A stretch of 64,000 bases of DNA from Bacteroidota bacterium. GTDB taxonomy: Bacteria; Bacteroidota; Bacteroidia; Bacteroidales; FEN-979. Below are positions 36,202 through 45,228 of the stretch, one piece after another (position 1 is the stretch's first letter; each line of letters opens with the position of its first letter). The notes beneath the pieces were generated by a model that was not told where the DNA came from, made no database searches, and saw nothing but the letters and a program-made list of their open reading frames with translations. The position numbers were made by a program, and so were the translations under genes. The stretch lies in assembly GCA_026391735.1 (NCBI GenBank), contig JAPLDL010000015.1, positions 62,001-126,000 on the forward strand, in the 5' to 3' direction.

Positions 36202-37290
36202 ATGAAAAAAATAACACAGAAAGATATCTTACAGGCCCTGTCCCACGTTATGGATCCCGACCTGGGCAAGGACCTCGTGACCCTGAATATGATCGACGAG
36301 ATACAGATTGGTGAAGGCAAGGTGAAATTCAAACTAATCCTGACAACGCCCGCCTGCCCGCTGAAAGATTTTCTTACAAAGTCCTGTGTCGAGGCAATTC
36401 ATGAGCATGTCGACAAAGACCTGAAGGTTGAAGTGGACCTTTCGTCAAGGGTGACTACCAAGCGTAAAGAAAATGACGAACTTCTCAAGGATGTCAGGAA
36501 CATTATCGCTGTTGGATCAGGCAAGGGTGGAGTCGGTAAATCGACTGTTGCAGTTAACCTGGCCATTGCCCTGGCAAAAACAGGTGCAAAAGTGGGATTG
36601 CTTGATGCCGACATTTACGGGCCGTCAATTCCGTTGATGTTCGGGCTGCTGGATGAGAAAGCCAGAGGTTTCGACAGGGACGGAAAGTCGTATGTCTACC
36701 CTTTCGAGAAATACGGCCTTAAAATGATTTCAATAGGATTTTTTGTTGACCAGTCAAAGGCCCTGGTTTGGAGGGGGCCTATGGCTTCAACAGCTCTGAA
36801 ACAATTGTTCACCGATATCGAATGGGGGCCCCTGGATTATATGGTCATCGATCTTCCGCCGGGAACTGGTGATATCCCTCTCACCCTGGTTCAGAGTTTC
36901 CCGCTTACCGGCGCTATCATGGTAAGCACTCCCCAGGAAGTCGCCATCGCTGACGTGAGAAAAGCTGCCGATATGTTCAGGAATGAGCAGATCAATATCC
37001 CTATTCTCGGCCTGGTTGAGAACATGGCTTACTTCATTCCTGCAGACATGCCTGATAAAAAGTACTTCATTTTTGGAAAAAGCGGCTGTAAGAAATTTGC
37101 AGAAGACCTGAAGATCCCCATTCTTGGCCAGATACCCATTGAACCTGCGATTGCTGATTCCGGTGATTCCGGGAAGCCCGTTGCAGCTTATGATAACACT
37201 GCCTCTGGCCAGGCGTTTGCCAAGCTTGCCGAAGCAGTCGCACAGCAGGTGGCTATTTCGAACTCCATCAGGGAAGTGTTCGGGAAATGA
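36202..37290 (+). CDS. mrp: Mrp/NBP35-type iron-sulfur cluster carrier ATPase
   Basis: A 362-residue P-loop ATPase that binds and transfers Fe-S clusters. The N-terminal DUF59/MIP18 domain (about 1-90) contains MDPDLGKDLVTLNMI and CPLKDFL. The deviant Walker A is GSGKGGVGKSTVAVNLA (about 108-124), followed by DADIYGPSIP and VIDLPPGTGDIPLTL. The family's C-terminal CxxC motif is not complete here: CKKF follows FGKSG, and ENMAYF lacks the usual cysteine pair, as in several Bacteroidota Mrp proteins. The NifU-domain gene directly follows, fitting Fe-S assembly and delivery. Confidence 0.93.
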   Translation: MKKITQKDILQALSHVMDPDLGKDLVTLNMIDEIQIGEGKVKFKLILTTPACPLKDFLTKSCVEAIHEHVDKDLKVEVDLSSRVTTKRKENDELLKDVRNIIAVGSGKGGVGKSTVAVNLAIALAKTGAKVGLLDADIYGPSIPLMFGLLDEKARGFDRDGKSYVYPFEKYGLKMISIGFFVDQSKALVWRGPMASTALKQLFTDIEWGPLDYMVIDLPPGTGDIPLTLVQSFPLTGAIMVSTPQEVAIADVRKAADMFRNEQINIPILGLVENMAYFIPADMPDKKYFIFGKSGCKKFAEDLKIPILGQIPIEPAIADSGDSGKPVAAYDNTASGQAFAKLAEAVAQQVAISNSIREVFGK

Positions 37291-37300
37291 TGCTTTTTAC

Positions 37301-37308
37301 TATCTTTG
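37301..37308 (+). promoter_or_regulatory. -7 promoter element of the NifU-domain gene
   Basis: TATCTTTG, exact match, 20 bp before the ATG at 37329 and just after the mrp stop codon. Confidence 0.55.
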
Positions 37309-37328
37309 TCCCCTCAAACATTGAAACA

Positions 37329-37574
37329 ATGATCGATTTAGAACTCGAAAATAAAGTAAAAAACGTTATAGAACAGATACGTCCTTACCTTCAGGCCGAC
37401 GGTGGCGATGTGGAATATGTTGATATGACCGACGAAAAGGTCGTGAACCTGAGGCTCCTTGGAATGTGCGGCAACTGTCCCCATTCACAGATGACCCTGA
37501 AAAACGGTATCGAAGCAGCCGTGATCCGCGCTATCCCTGAGATAAAAGGAGTGGAATCGGTCCAGACAATCTAA
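37329..37574 (+). CDS. NifU C-terminal domain (Nfu-type) Fe-S scaffold
   Basis: 81 residues from ATG 37329 (MIDLELENKVKNVIEQIRPYLQADGGDVE); the start overlapping the mrp stop (37287) would add 14 unusual residues and is upstream of a promoter. It carries the Nfu CxxC motif MCGNCPHSQ, which holds a bridging [4Fe-4S] cluster in a dimer. It delivers clusters to apo-proteins together with Mrp. Its stop codon TAA (37572-37574) abuts the nadE stop with no base between. Confidence 0.92.
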   Translation: MIDLELENKVKNVIEQIRPYLQADGGDVEYVDMTDEKVVNLRLLGMCGNCPHSQMTLKNGIEAAVIRAIPEIKGVESVQTI

Positions 37575-39212
37575 TCAGGATAGGTATTTCCCTACAATAG
37601 GCATACGCCGGCCCATCCCGAAAGCTTTTGGGGAAACCCTGAGAATGGGTGGTGTCTGATACCTTTTGTATTCGTTAGTATTTACGAGTTTCAGTATCCT
37701 TTTAACAATTTTTTCATCGAAACCCGCCAGGATCAACTCCCTGGGGCCTTTCCTTTCTTCGATATACTTCAGTAATATTTTATCGAGTATATTGTATTCG
37801 GGCAAAGAATCCGAATCCTTCTGATCGGGCCTCAGCTCAGCAGAAGGTGGTTTATCTATTGAATTCTGAGGGATGATCTCTTTCTCACGGTTGATGTAAT
37901 GCGCCAGTTCATACACCTGGGTTTTATAAACATCTCCAAGCACCGACAAACCCCCGCACATATCTCCGTAAAGAGTGCCATAACCCACTGCAGCCTCGCT
38001 TTTATTGGATGTGTTCAATAAAATATAACCGAATTTATTTGACAGGGCCATAAGAATGACAGCACGGACCCTAGCCTGTATGTTCTCCTCGGTGAGGTTG
38101 AAAGGCTGATCACGAAACTGAGGTTCAAGGCTGGTTTCAATAGCGTTGAATGATTCCTGGATTGAGATGGTTTCACGCTCAACACCCAGGTTTTGCGCGA
38201 GTCCTTCTGCGTCGCTGATGCTATGTTCTGAAGAGAATTTTGAAGGTAGAAGAACTGCCTTTATATTTTCCCTGCCCAGGGCTTCAGCAGCCAGGACAAG
38301 GGTAACGGCTGAGTCGATACCCCCCGACAAGCCCAGTATGGCTTTCGAAAATCCCATTTTATGAAAATAATCCCTGATACCCATAACCAGGCCGTCATGG
38401 ATCAGCGAGATGACAGATTCACTTAAAGGACTTTTCACATACCCTGTCTGCAGTGCCTGGCTGTCAAATACCCTGAAATCCTCCTCAAACCTTTTCAGGC
38501 TGCCAACCAGAGTGCCGGCAGGATTGATCACCATCGACCCTCCGTCGAATAAAAGCTCTGTGTGACCGCCCACCTGGTTTACATAGAACAAAGGGATGCC
38601 GTATGTCATGGCGTTGCGTTTAAGGACATTAAACCTGTCAACCGGCTGGGAATAATGAAAAGGTGAAGCCGCGATATTAATGATCATATCAGGATTCAAC
38701 TTCAGGAGCTCGTCCATGGGATTCCTTACATAGAGGGGGTCGTCGGTGATATTCCAGAGATCCTCACAAATGGTCACTGCTATCCGGCTCCCCTGGTACT
38801 CCACAATCTCATATGGCAGGCGGTTTGGCTCGAAATACCGGTATTCGTCAAACACATCATAATTCGGGAGAAGCGTTTTGTGGCTAAGGGATTGGATCCT
38901 GCCATCCGCAAGAAAATAAGCAGAGTTATACAGGGGTTTCCCTTTGTCGGCCGGGTTCACCGAAGGGCTGCCGACGATAGCGGCAATGCCGGTGCACTCT
39001 TCTGCTATCCGCAGTATACCCTTATAACATTTTTCAATAAAATCGTCAAACTCCAGGAAATCACGGGGAGGATATCCGCACACAGACAACTCTGCAAAAA
39101 CAACCAGATCGGCGCCGCCGGCTTTTGCCCTGGCAATGCCTTCAAGGATCCCGGCCACATTTTTATCAAAGTCGCCGATACGGTAATTCAACTGGGCTAA
39201 CGCAATTTTCAT
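37575..39212 (-). CDS. nadE: Glutamine-dependent NAD+ synthetase
   Basis: A 545-residue two-domain enzyme for the last step of NAD synthesis (amidation of deamido-NAD with glutamine as nitrogen donor). The N-terminal nitrilase-type glutaminase domain (1 to about 260) has the Glu-Lys-Cys triad in VFAELSVCGYPPRD, HKTLLPNYDVFDE and TICEDLWN. The C-terminal synthetase domain has the PP-loop ILGLSGGIDSAVT and ends in GMGRRMPIVGKY. It follows a small outer-membrane barrel gene by 2 bp, and both are read from the promoter at 39926-39933. gldB is divergent. A nadE-gldB neighbourhood is familiar from gliding Bacteroidota, to my recollection. Confidence 0.95.
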   Translation of the reverse strand: MKIALAQLNYRIGDFDKNVAGILEGIARAKAGGADLVVFAELSVCGYPPRDFLEFDDFIEKCYKGILRIAEECTGIAAIVGSPSVNPADKGKPLYNSAYFLADGRIQSLSHKTLLPNYDVFDEYRYFEPNRLPYEIVEYQGSRIAVTICEDLWNITDDPLYVRNPMDELLKLNPDMIINIAASPFHYSQPVDRFNVLKRNAMTYGIPLFYVNQVGGHTELLFDGGSMVINPAGTLVGSLKRFEEDFRVFDSQALQTGYVKSPLSESVISLIHDGLVMGIRDYFHKMGFSKAILGLSGGIDSAVTLVLAAEALGRENIKAVLLPSKFSSEHSISDAEGLAQNLGVERETISIQESFNAIETSLEPQFRDQPFNLTEENIQARVRAVILMALSNKFGYILLNTSNKSEAAVGYGTLYGDMCGGLSVLGDVYKTQVYELAHYINREKEIIPQNSIDKPPSAELRPDQKDSDSLPEYNILDKILLKYIEERKGPRELILAGFDEKIVKRILKLVNTNEYKRYQTPPILRVSPKAFGMGRRMPIVGKYLS

Positions 39213-39214
39213 GG

Positions 39215-39898
39215 TTAAAACATTACTCCGAGATTCAGCTCGGCATAGTTCAGGTAAGCTTTCTGGTTAAGCGTTGAAACTTCATTATATCCTTTTAAAA
39301 CGTTATTCAGGCTGTTACTGTATCCAAGCCCGAAAAATATCCTTGTCGACTGGTCCAGGTAGACCTCCGACCCCAGCCCGATGAGTATGGATTCCCTGAT
39401 GGTGGTTGTCTGGTAGGTTATACTTGATTTTTCGCTTTCCGTATACCCGTTATTACCCGTGAAGTCATTCTTTGCACTCGCACTTATCCTGAAATCAGTT
39501 CCAAATCCTATTTGTCCGAAAAACGAAAATTTTCCGAATTTTTTAGTGAACATTTTGACCATCACGGGGATCTCAAAATAGAAAAAATTCATCGAACTGT
39601 TTGTTGTGCCTTTAACTTTTCCTGCCAAACTATCGGGGAAGCTGAGTTTCCCTCCTAAAAGCATCATGTTAAAACCTGTTGAAAATGCATAATGCTCTGC
39701 AAAGTATACATCAGTAACCAACCCAAGGACACCACCCAGTTTCACCCCGTTTGAATTGTAATCTTTAGTGCCTGGTGACATAAATGAAATGTCGGGGGCG
39801 AATTTCAATCCCAGTTTAACATCCCCAAGTTTCTGTGCATGGATAACCTGAACTGAGACCAGGCAAATGACTGCAAAACAAAGTAATTTCTTTATCAT
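39215..39898 (-). CDS. Small outer-membrane beta-barrel protein (PorT-like)
   Basis: 227 residues from ATG 39898 (MIKKLLCFAVICLVSVQVIHAQKLGDVKLG); earlier starts would remove the signal peptide and lie upstream of the promoter. Signal peptide 1 to about 21. The rest is a series of amphipathic beta strands with alternating hydrophobic residues and terminal aromatic residues, as in the outer-membrane beta-barrel (OMP_b-brl_2/PorT-like) family. No catalytic motif. The ligand or role is unknown. Its place next to nadE and divergent from gldB hints at a link with type IX secretion or gliding but does not prove it. Confidence 0.75.
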   Translation of the reverse strand: MIKKLLCFAVICLVSVQVIHAQKLGDVKLGLKFAPDISFMSPGTKDYNSNGVKLGGVLGLVTDVYFAEHYAFSTGFNMMLLGGKLSFPDSLAGKVKGTTNSSMNFFYFEIPVMVKMFTKKFGKFSFFGQIGFGTDFRISASAKNDFTGNNGYTESEKSSITYQTTTIRESILIGLGSEVYLDQSTRIFFGLGYSNSLNNVLKGYNEVSTLNQKAYLNYAELNLGVMF

Positions 39899-39925
39899 GA
39901 TTTTCCTTGGTTTATCCCTAAAAAA

Positions 39926-39933
39926 CAAATTTA
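39926..39933 (-). promoter_or_regulatory. -7 promoter element of the barrel-nadE operon
   Basis: TAAATTTG on the minus strand, exact match, 27 bp before the start codon at 39898. Confidence 0.6.
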
Positions 39934-40013
39934 AAGATTTAGGAATGCGCAGCTTCCCCATTTTCAATAATTTTATCCAAAAATAATCAACCATTTATGA
40001 CGTTTGTTTGTGT

Positions 40014-41006
40014 ATGAAGCAATTACCTGTTCTGTTGATCTTTATAATGATCTTCTGCGGATGTGGACGCAGGAGTAATATGGATGCTGATGTTTCCAAG
40101 ATCGACTGCCCGCCTGTAAAAGTTCAGCGTTATGACCTTGACCTGTTCAATGCCAATACAACAGGCTTCAGGGATGATGTGACGAAGTTGCTTCCAAAAT
40201 ACAGGCTGTTCCTGGGCGACAGCCTGGCTTCACCTTCAAAGCTTGCCTCCTTAAAGGAATATCTTGATAATCCTCGCAACCAGGATCTTATTAAAGCAGT
40301 ACGTCTGAAATACCCCGAGGTAAATGACATCGAACAAGGACTCACCGGGGCCTTTAAACATTTCAAATATTTTTTCCCATCATTCAGGATTCCCCGTGTT
40401 TACGCCTATATCTCCGGAGGGGATTATGAATATCCTGTTCAGTATTCCGATTCGGTATTGCTGATCGGCCTCGACAACTATCTCGGCAAGGACTATGCCC
40501 CGTACAAGGCCGACGGGGTTCCTTTGTACAGTACTGATCGTATGGATGAACGGTACGTGGTCCCCGACTGCGTGCGCCTTCTGGCCAATTCAAATTTTCC
40601 TGTTGAAACCGGCGGAGGCAGCCTGCTTGACGTAATGGTGGAATCAGGAAAAAGGCTTTATATCCAGGATGCTATTCTTCCCCAAACCCCCGACAGGATC
40701 AAGATCGGCTTTACCCAGGCCCAGTACGACTGGATCAAAAAAAATGAATTCCAGGTATGGGCGGCGATCATTGAAAATCATATGCTTTATTCCAACGATG
40801 GCCGTATTATCAGGGTGTTCACTTCCGACGGGCCCTTCACTGTTGAATTCGGGAAGGAATCTCCTCCCTTGCTCGGCAATTGGATCGGCTGGCAGATCGT
40901 GAAACAATATATGGAAAGAAACCCCGATGTTGCCATTGAACGTCTTCTGAAAGAAAAAGATTCCCAGAAGATCCTTGCAGGTTCAAAATACAAGCCTGAA
41001 AAATAA
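40014..41006 (+). CDS. gldB: Gliding-motility lipoprotein GldB
   Basis: 330 residues from ATG 40014 (an in-frame TTG six bases upstream is less likely). Lipoprotein signal with lipobox FCGC at about residue 17. The body matches GldB: YDLDLFNANTTGFRDDVTKLLPKYRLFLGD, FKHFKYFFPSFRIPRVYAYISGGDYEYPVQYSDSVLLIGLDNYLGKDY and VVPDCVRLLAN. It has a zincin-like arrangement reminiscent of peptidases, but activity has not been shown for the family. GldB is needed for gliding in flavobacteria and is also kept in non-gliding relatives that have type IX secretion. The T9SS cargo protein at 28994 is consistent with that system being present. Confidence 0.9.
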   Translation: MKQLPVLLIFIMIFCGCGRRSNMDADVSKIDCPPVKVQRYDLDLFNANTTGFRDDVTKLLPKYRLFLGDSLASPSKLASLKEYLDNPRNQDLIKAVRLKYPEVNDIEQGLTGAFKHFKYFFPSFRIPRVYAYISGGDYEYPVQYSDSVLLIGLDNYLGKDYAPYKADGVPLYSTDRMDERYVVPDCVRLLANSNFPVETGGGSLLDVMVESGKRLYIQDAILPQTPDRIKIGFTQAQYDWIKKNEFQVWAAIIENHMLYSNDGRIIRVFTSDGPFTVEFGKESPPLLGNWIGWQIVKQYMERNPDVAIERLLKEKDSQKILAGSKYKPEK

Positions 41007-41065
41007 TTTCTTTTTTTATATCACTTTTTGGCGGATGGCGGATTAAGTTATATTAATCCTTTGCC

Positions 41066-42604
41066 ATGCTGGTCAAAACATACGGATGTGCCATTATAGG
41101 GATCCAGGCCCTGCTGATCACAATAGAAGTCAATATCGACCAGGGCATACAGTTTTTTATGGTCGGCCTGCCCGACAATGCTGTAAGGGAAAGCCATCAG
41201 AGGATCGAGTCGGCCCTGAAGAACAACGGATTTAAGATCCCGGGTAAAAAGATCGTCATCAATCTCGCTCCAGCCGACATACGCAAGGAAGGTTCTTCTT
41301 ACGACCTTCCAATTGCAATGGCTATTCTTGCCGCTTCGGAGATGATCAGGACCGACAAACTCGAGAAATATATGATCATGGGGGAACTTTCCCTCGACGG
41401 CAGTTTGCTGCCGGTCAAAGGAGCTTTACCGATCTCGCTGGAAGCCAGGCGCAGCGGATTTAAAGGACTGATCCTGCCGGCCGGGAATGCAAAAGAAGCA
41501 GCGGTTGTCGATGATATTGAGGTATACGGGGCAGGCAACATAACCGAGGTAATAAAATTCTTTAACGGCGAGGGAACACTGGGCCGCAGCAGGGTGGATA
41601 TAAGGGCCGAGTTCGAAAATGAAAGAGGGAATGCGGCATTGGATTTTGCAGATGTAAGGGGGCAGGAGAACATCAAACGGGCGTTGGAGATAGCAGCAGC
41701 CGGGGGGCATAACGTTCTTTTGATTGGTCCGCCGGGAGCGGGAAAGACGATGATGGCCAGACGCCTTCCGTCTATCCTGCCTCCCCTCATTCTGCAGGAA
41801 GCACTGGAAACGACCAAGATCCATTCCGTGGCAGGCCGGCTTAACGGTTCCGGCCCCCTGGTCACGGCCAGGCCATTCCGTTCGCCTCATCATACCATTT
41901 CCCAGGTCGCCCTGGTTGGGGGTGGCAGCATCCCCCGCCCGGGGGAAGTTTCCCTGGCACATCATGGAGTGCTGTTCCTTGACGAGTTGCCCGAATTCAG
42001 CAGACAATCCCTTGAAGTGTTGAGGCAGCCAATGGAGGACAGGGTCGTTACAGTTTCCCGGGCCAGGGTATCTGCTACCTATCCTGCAAGCTTTATGCTG
42101 GTCGCAGCCATGAATCCCTGCCCATGCGGGTATTATAATCATCCTCAAACACCCTGCCAGTGTAATCCGGGCATTATCCAGAAGTACCTGCATAAAATTT
42201 CGGGCCCTCTGTTCGACAGGATTGATATACAGGTAGAGGTAGTTCCTGTCCCTTACCGTGACCTTCGGGATCAGCCATCCGCCGAAAGCAGTAATGATAT
42301 GAGAACCCGGGTTGTCCATGCAAGAAAGCGGCAGGAATCGAGGTTTAAGGGATCCCGTGGGGTATATTCAAATTCCCAGATGAACCCCAGGCAGTTACGA
42401 CAGTTTTGCAGGATTGACGAGGCCTCCCAGATGCTTCTGAAGAATGCGATGGATAAACTTGGGTTATCGGCCCGGGCGTATGAACGTATTCTTAAGGTAG
42501 CCCGAACGATAGCTGATCTGAACAATACCGAAGAAATTACTGCTTCAGATTTGGCGGAAGCTATTACCTACCGCTCGCTGGACCGGGAAAACTGGGGAAG
42601 GTGA
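41066..42604 (+). CDS. comM: YifB/ComM family Mg-chelatase-like AAA+ ATPase
   Basis: 512 residues. The N-terminal ChlI-type S5-fold domain is FFMVGLPDNAVRESHQRIESALKNNG and APADIRKEGSSYDLPIA. The AAA+ core follows, with Walker A GPPGAGKTMMARRLPS (about 223-238), Walker B LFLDELPEF and a sensor region, and then the C-terminal Mg_chelatase_C with CNCN-type cysteines (CPCGYYNHPQTPCQC). ComM is a hexameric helicase that promotes branch migration during integration of transformed DNA. The stop codon TGA is followed at once by the stop codon of the convergent ubiA gene; together they form the palindrome TGATCA. Confidence 0.93.
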   Translation: MLVKTYGCAIIGIQALLITIEVNIDQGIQFFMVGLPDNAVRESHQRIESALKNNGFKIPGKKIVINLAPADIRKEGSSYDLPIAMAILAASEMIRTDKLEKYMIMGELSLDGSLLPVKGALPISLEARRSGFKGLILPAGNAKEAAVVDDIEVYGAGNITEVIKFFNGEGTLGRSRVDIRAEFENERGNAALDFADVRGQENIKRALEIAAAGGHNVLLIGPPGAGKTMMARRLPSILPPLILQEALETTKIHSVAGRLNGSGPLVTARPFRSPHHTISQVALVGGGSIPRPGEVSLAHHGVLFLDELPEFSRQSLEVLRQPMEDRVVTVSRARVSATYPASFMLVAAMNPCPCGYYNHPQTPCQCNPGIIQKYLHKISGPLFDRIDIQVEVVPVPYRDLRDQPSAESSNDMRTRVVHARKRQESRFKGSRGVYSNSQMNPRQLRQFCRIDEASQMLLKNAMDKLGLSARAYERILKVARTIADLNNTEEITASDLAEAITYRSLDRENWGR

Positions 42605-43474
42605 TCAAAGGTACAGATCGGCAATTACGAAACAGGCATAGATCACCGAAGCAATGCCGTTCAGAGTGAAGAAAGCCAGGTTGACCCTCGAGAGGTCGTT
42701 TGGTTTGACGAGGACGTGCTGGTAGATGATGAGGGCGGTATAAACAGCCATTCCCGCCCAGTAAATCCTGCCGAAAGGGCCAATAAAACCAGCGGTGACA
42801 AGAAAACCAACCGAAATAACATGAAATACAATAGAAAGGAGAAGGGCATTCCTGCTGCCCAGAAAAACAGGGAGGGATTTTAATCGCTCCGACTCATCAA
42901 AATCAACGTCCTGCATGGCATAGATGATGTCGAAACCGGCAACCCAGAAGATGACCGAAAAAGAAAACAAGAGAGGCAGTATGGCAAAATGGGCTGTGAC
43001 GGCGATATAAGCTCCGATCGGCGCCAGGGAAAGCCCAAGGCCAAGGAAAACATGAGAGAGTGATGTAAAGCGTTTGGTGAGGCTGTATCCCAGCACCACA
43101 ATCAAGGCGACCGGTGATAGCAGGAAGCAAAGTATATTCAGAAAGTATGCTGCTGCCATGAACAGTATGGCGTTAAGGACAATAAAAGCCAAGGCTGCAG
43201 GCCGGCTGATGATGTTCTTGGGGAGCTCACGGGCTGCGGTGCGGGGATTCTTACCGTCAAATTCAACGTCAGCGTACCGGTTGAATGCCATGGCCGCGTT
43301 TCTTGCAAAAAGCACGCATAAGAGGACCAGCAGAAGATCTCTCAGGCTGATCACCGATCCTTTTTCTTTAAATGCCAGGAAAAGTCCGATCATTGCAAAA
43401 GGCAAAGAAAACAGGGTGTGATGGATCTTCACCAGAGAAAAATAATTACCGATCTGTTCAAATTGTTTCTGCAC
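42605..43474 (-). CDS. UbiA-family prenyltransferase (MqnP/UbiA-like)
   Basis: A 289-residue integral membrane enzyme with about eight or nine helices. The two Mg-diphosphate motifs are intact: NRYADVEFDGKNPRT (about 65-79) and YAMQDVDFDESERLKSLP (about 187-204). It attaches a polyprenyl chain to an aromatic acid. In a menaquinone-using bacterium of this group the likely role is the prenylation step of the futalosine menaquinone route (MqnP) or a 4-hydroxybenzoate-like reaction; sequence alone does not separate them. No other quinone gene is in the window. Confidence 0.85.
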   Translation of the reverse strand: MQKQFEQIGNYFSLVKIHHTLFSLPFAMIGLFLAFKEKGSVISLRDLLLVLLCVLFARNAAMAFNRYADVEFDGKNPRTAARELPKNIISRPAALAFIVLNAILFMAAAYFLNILCFLLSPVALIVVLGYSLTKRFTSLSHVFLGLGLSLAPIGAYIAVTAHFAILPLLFSFSVIFWVAGFDIIYAMQDVDFDESERLKSLPVFLGSRNALLLSIVFHVISVGFLVTAGFIGPFGRIYWAGMAVYTALIIYQHVLVKPNDLSRVNLAFFTLNGIASVIYACFVIADLYL

Positions 43475-43671
43475 TTTCCTATGTTATGATTACCGGCACT
43501 TCCTTTATCCGGTGAAGGAGAATATTGAGCCAGGATGTTTCCCGGGTTAATACGGAATATTTTATGCAAAATTATAAAAACTGCTTACCAATTCGCAAAT
43601 CAGGCAAAATGGATATGCCGAAGTGTAACTTCAAGCCACAATAATCGTCAAAAGAATTGGTTATATTTTCT
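43475..43671. other. 197-bp gap between divergent ubiA and methyltransferase genes
   Basis: No open frame or RNA gene is recognised. A small hairpin ACCGG...CCGGT occurs near 43492-43515. Promoters for both flanking genes must lie here, but no exact TAnnTTTG element is seen at a sensible distance. Confidence 0.4.
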
Positions 43672-44466
43672 ATGGGCAGGGTTAAAGATTCAGTTTCATC
43701 CTACATCAGGTATCGTTTTTCGGTTCAGTCAAAATTCAGTCTGCACTCCCCGTTTATCTATAAATTCTGGGCGGATGTACTGAAGGATGATACACGTTAT
43801 CCTGCATACAGTACCGTTAAACAGCTCAGGAAAGAATTGTTAAGGGATGACAGGATCATCCACCAGGTTGATTTCGGTGCCGGACAGACAGGCCGGCCTC
43901 AGGACGGCAAAACAGTCAAAGTAAAGGGCATTGCACGCAACTCCGCCGTTTCGGCCGCCAAGGGCAGGTTCCTGTACAAGCTTGTGAAATTTAACCAGCC
44001 TTCGGGCATTCTTGAACTCGGTACATCACTGGGAATCAGTGCATTGTATATGTCGGAAGCCGCCCCGAGGGCAAATATTCAAACTATCGAAGGCTGTCCC
44101 GAGACGGCTGCGATCGCCCGTTCCAATTTTGAAAAGGCAGGGAAACAGAACATCAGCGTCATAACAGGCAGCTTTGACGAAAAACTTCAGGATGTTTTAC
44201 GGCTGATGCCGAAACCTGACCTGGTGTTTATAGACGGGAACCACCGCAAGGAGCCTACTGTAAAATACTTTGAAGAATGCCTGCCGCATCTTCATGCCGG
44301 TACCATTGTGGCCATGGATGATATCCATTGGTCGAAGGAGATGGAAGAAGCCTGGAAAACAATAATCGCACACCCCAAAGTAAAGGTCAGTGTTGACCTG
44401 TTTTACCTTGGTGTAATATTTTTTCGCGAAGAACTTAGTAAAGAAGATTTTGTACTACGATTTTAA
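43672..44466 (+). CDS. Class I SAM-dependent O-methyltransferase-like protein
   Basis: 264 residues from ATG 43672 (MGRVKDSVSSYIRYRF); the frame opens with a TTG five codons earlier. Class I methyltransferase fold: motif I ILELGTSLGISALYMSEAAP, then IQTIEGCPETAAIARSNFEKAG, and PDLVFIDGNHRKEPTVKYFEECLPHLHAGTIVAMDDIHWSKEM. This is close to the Methyltransf_24 / O-methyltransferase family (catechol- or sugar-type acceptors). The N-terminal 90 residues resemble a Bacteroidota-specific extension. The ABC ATPase gene follows by 17 bp but has its own promoter. Confidence 0.82.
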   Translation: MGRVKDSVSSYIRYRFSVQSKFSLHSPFIYKFWADVLKDDTRYPAYSTVKQLRKELLRDDRIIHQVDFGAGQTGRPQDGKTVKVKGIARNSAVSAAKGRFLYKLVKFNQPSGILELGTSLGISALYMSEAAPRANIQTIEGCPETAAIARSNFEKAGKQNISVITGSFDEKLQDVLRLMPKPDLVFIDGNHRKEPTVKYFEECLPHLHAGTIVAMDDIHWSKEMEEAWKTIIAHPKVKVSVDLFYLGVIFFREELSKEDFVLRF

Positions 44467-44471
44467 CCTTT

Positions 44472-44479
44472 TATCTTTG
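44472..44479 (+). promoter_or_regulatory. -7 promoter element of the ABC ATPase gene
   Basis: TATCTTTG, exact match, ending 4 bp before the ATG at 44484. A leaderless transcript is predicted. Confidence 0.55.
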
Positions 44480-44483
44480 ATCC

Positions 44484-45206
44484 ATGGAAAAAGAGATCAT
44501 TCGACTTGAGAACATTGTAAAGAACTACAAAGTTGGAACGGTAGTGGTTGAGGCCCTGCGCTCCATTTCCCTTGTCATACGTAAAAATGAATTCGTTGCT
44601 ATCATGGGGCCTTCGGGTTCCGGAAAATCAACACTGATGAACATACTGGGCTGCCTTGATACAGCGACCAGCGGAAATTATATGCTGAACGGTCATGATG
44701 TCAGTAAAATGGACGACAACAACCTGGCAGAGATCAGGAACCGCGAAATCGGCTTTGTATTCCAGACCTTTAACCTGCTTCCCCGTTCCACAGCTCTTGA
44801 GAATGTCATGCTGCCCCTGATCTACGCGGGATACGGAAAAGCCAAACGTATAGAAAGGGCGTCGGATGTAATCGAGGAAGTGAAACTCACTGACCGTATG
44901 ACCCATAAGCCGAATGAACTTTCGGGAGGTCAGCGCCAGCGTGTTGCTATTGCCAGAGCCCTGGTGAACGACCCTGCGATCATTCTTGCTGATGAGCCGA
45001 CGGGTAACCTGGACTCAAAAACCTCTATCGAGATCCTGGGACTGCTGGAACAGATCCATAAGAAAGGAAATACGGTGATTATTGTGACCCATGAAGAAGA
45101 TATCGCATTGCATACGCACAGGATCATCAGGCTTCATGACGGGAATATTTCATCCGACCAACAAAATAAAAATATTAAGACCATTGCCGACTACCAGTTT
45201 GCATAG
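44484..45206 (+). CDS. ABC transporter ATP-binding protein (LolD/MacB type), no permease nearby
   Basis: A 240-residue nucleotide-binding subunit of the MacB/LolD/FtsE group. Walker [10 protein letters not shown] (about 41-49), Q-loop [18 protein letters not shown], signature [15 protein letters not shown], Walker [14 protein letters not shown] and the H-loop IIVTHEED are all intact. This class drives mechanotransmission: lipoprotein release, macrolide efflux or peptide export, or division. No FtsX-like or MacB-like permease is encoded in the window, so the partner must be elsewhere. A separate promoter is predicted. Confidence 0.9.
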   Translation: MEKEIIRLENIVKNYKVGTVVVEALRSISLVIRKNEFVAIMGPSGSGKSTLMNILGCLDTATSGNYMLNGHDVSKMDDNNLAEIRNREIGFVFQTFNLLPRSTALENVMLPLIYAGYGKAKRIERASDVIEEVKLTDRMTHKPNELSGGQRQRVAIARALVNDPAIILADEPTGNLDSKTSIEILGLLEQIHKKGNTVIIVTHEEDIALHTHRIIRLHDGNISSDQQNKNIKTIADYQFA

Positions 45207-45228
45207 GTCTTTGCATTAACTCTCCTGC

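Noticed and set aside
41029-41042. Two TGGCGGA units before yifB as another heptamer array
   Set aside because: Only two units and 23 bp or more from the nearest stop; too short to separate from chance, though it fits the 7-bp period.
41426-42319. A 297-codon open frame on the minus strand inside yifB
   Set aside because: It is antisense to a gene with complete AAA+ motifs, has no recognisable domain or signal and is a by-product of the codon use of yifB.
43475-43671. Small gene in the ubiA-methyltransferase gap
   Set aside because: The short frames here have no start context, no family features and no conserved codon bias; left as a gap.
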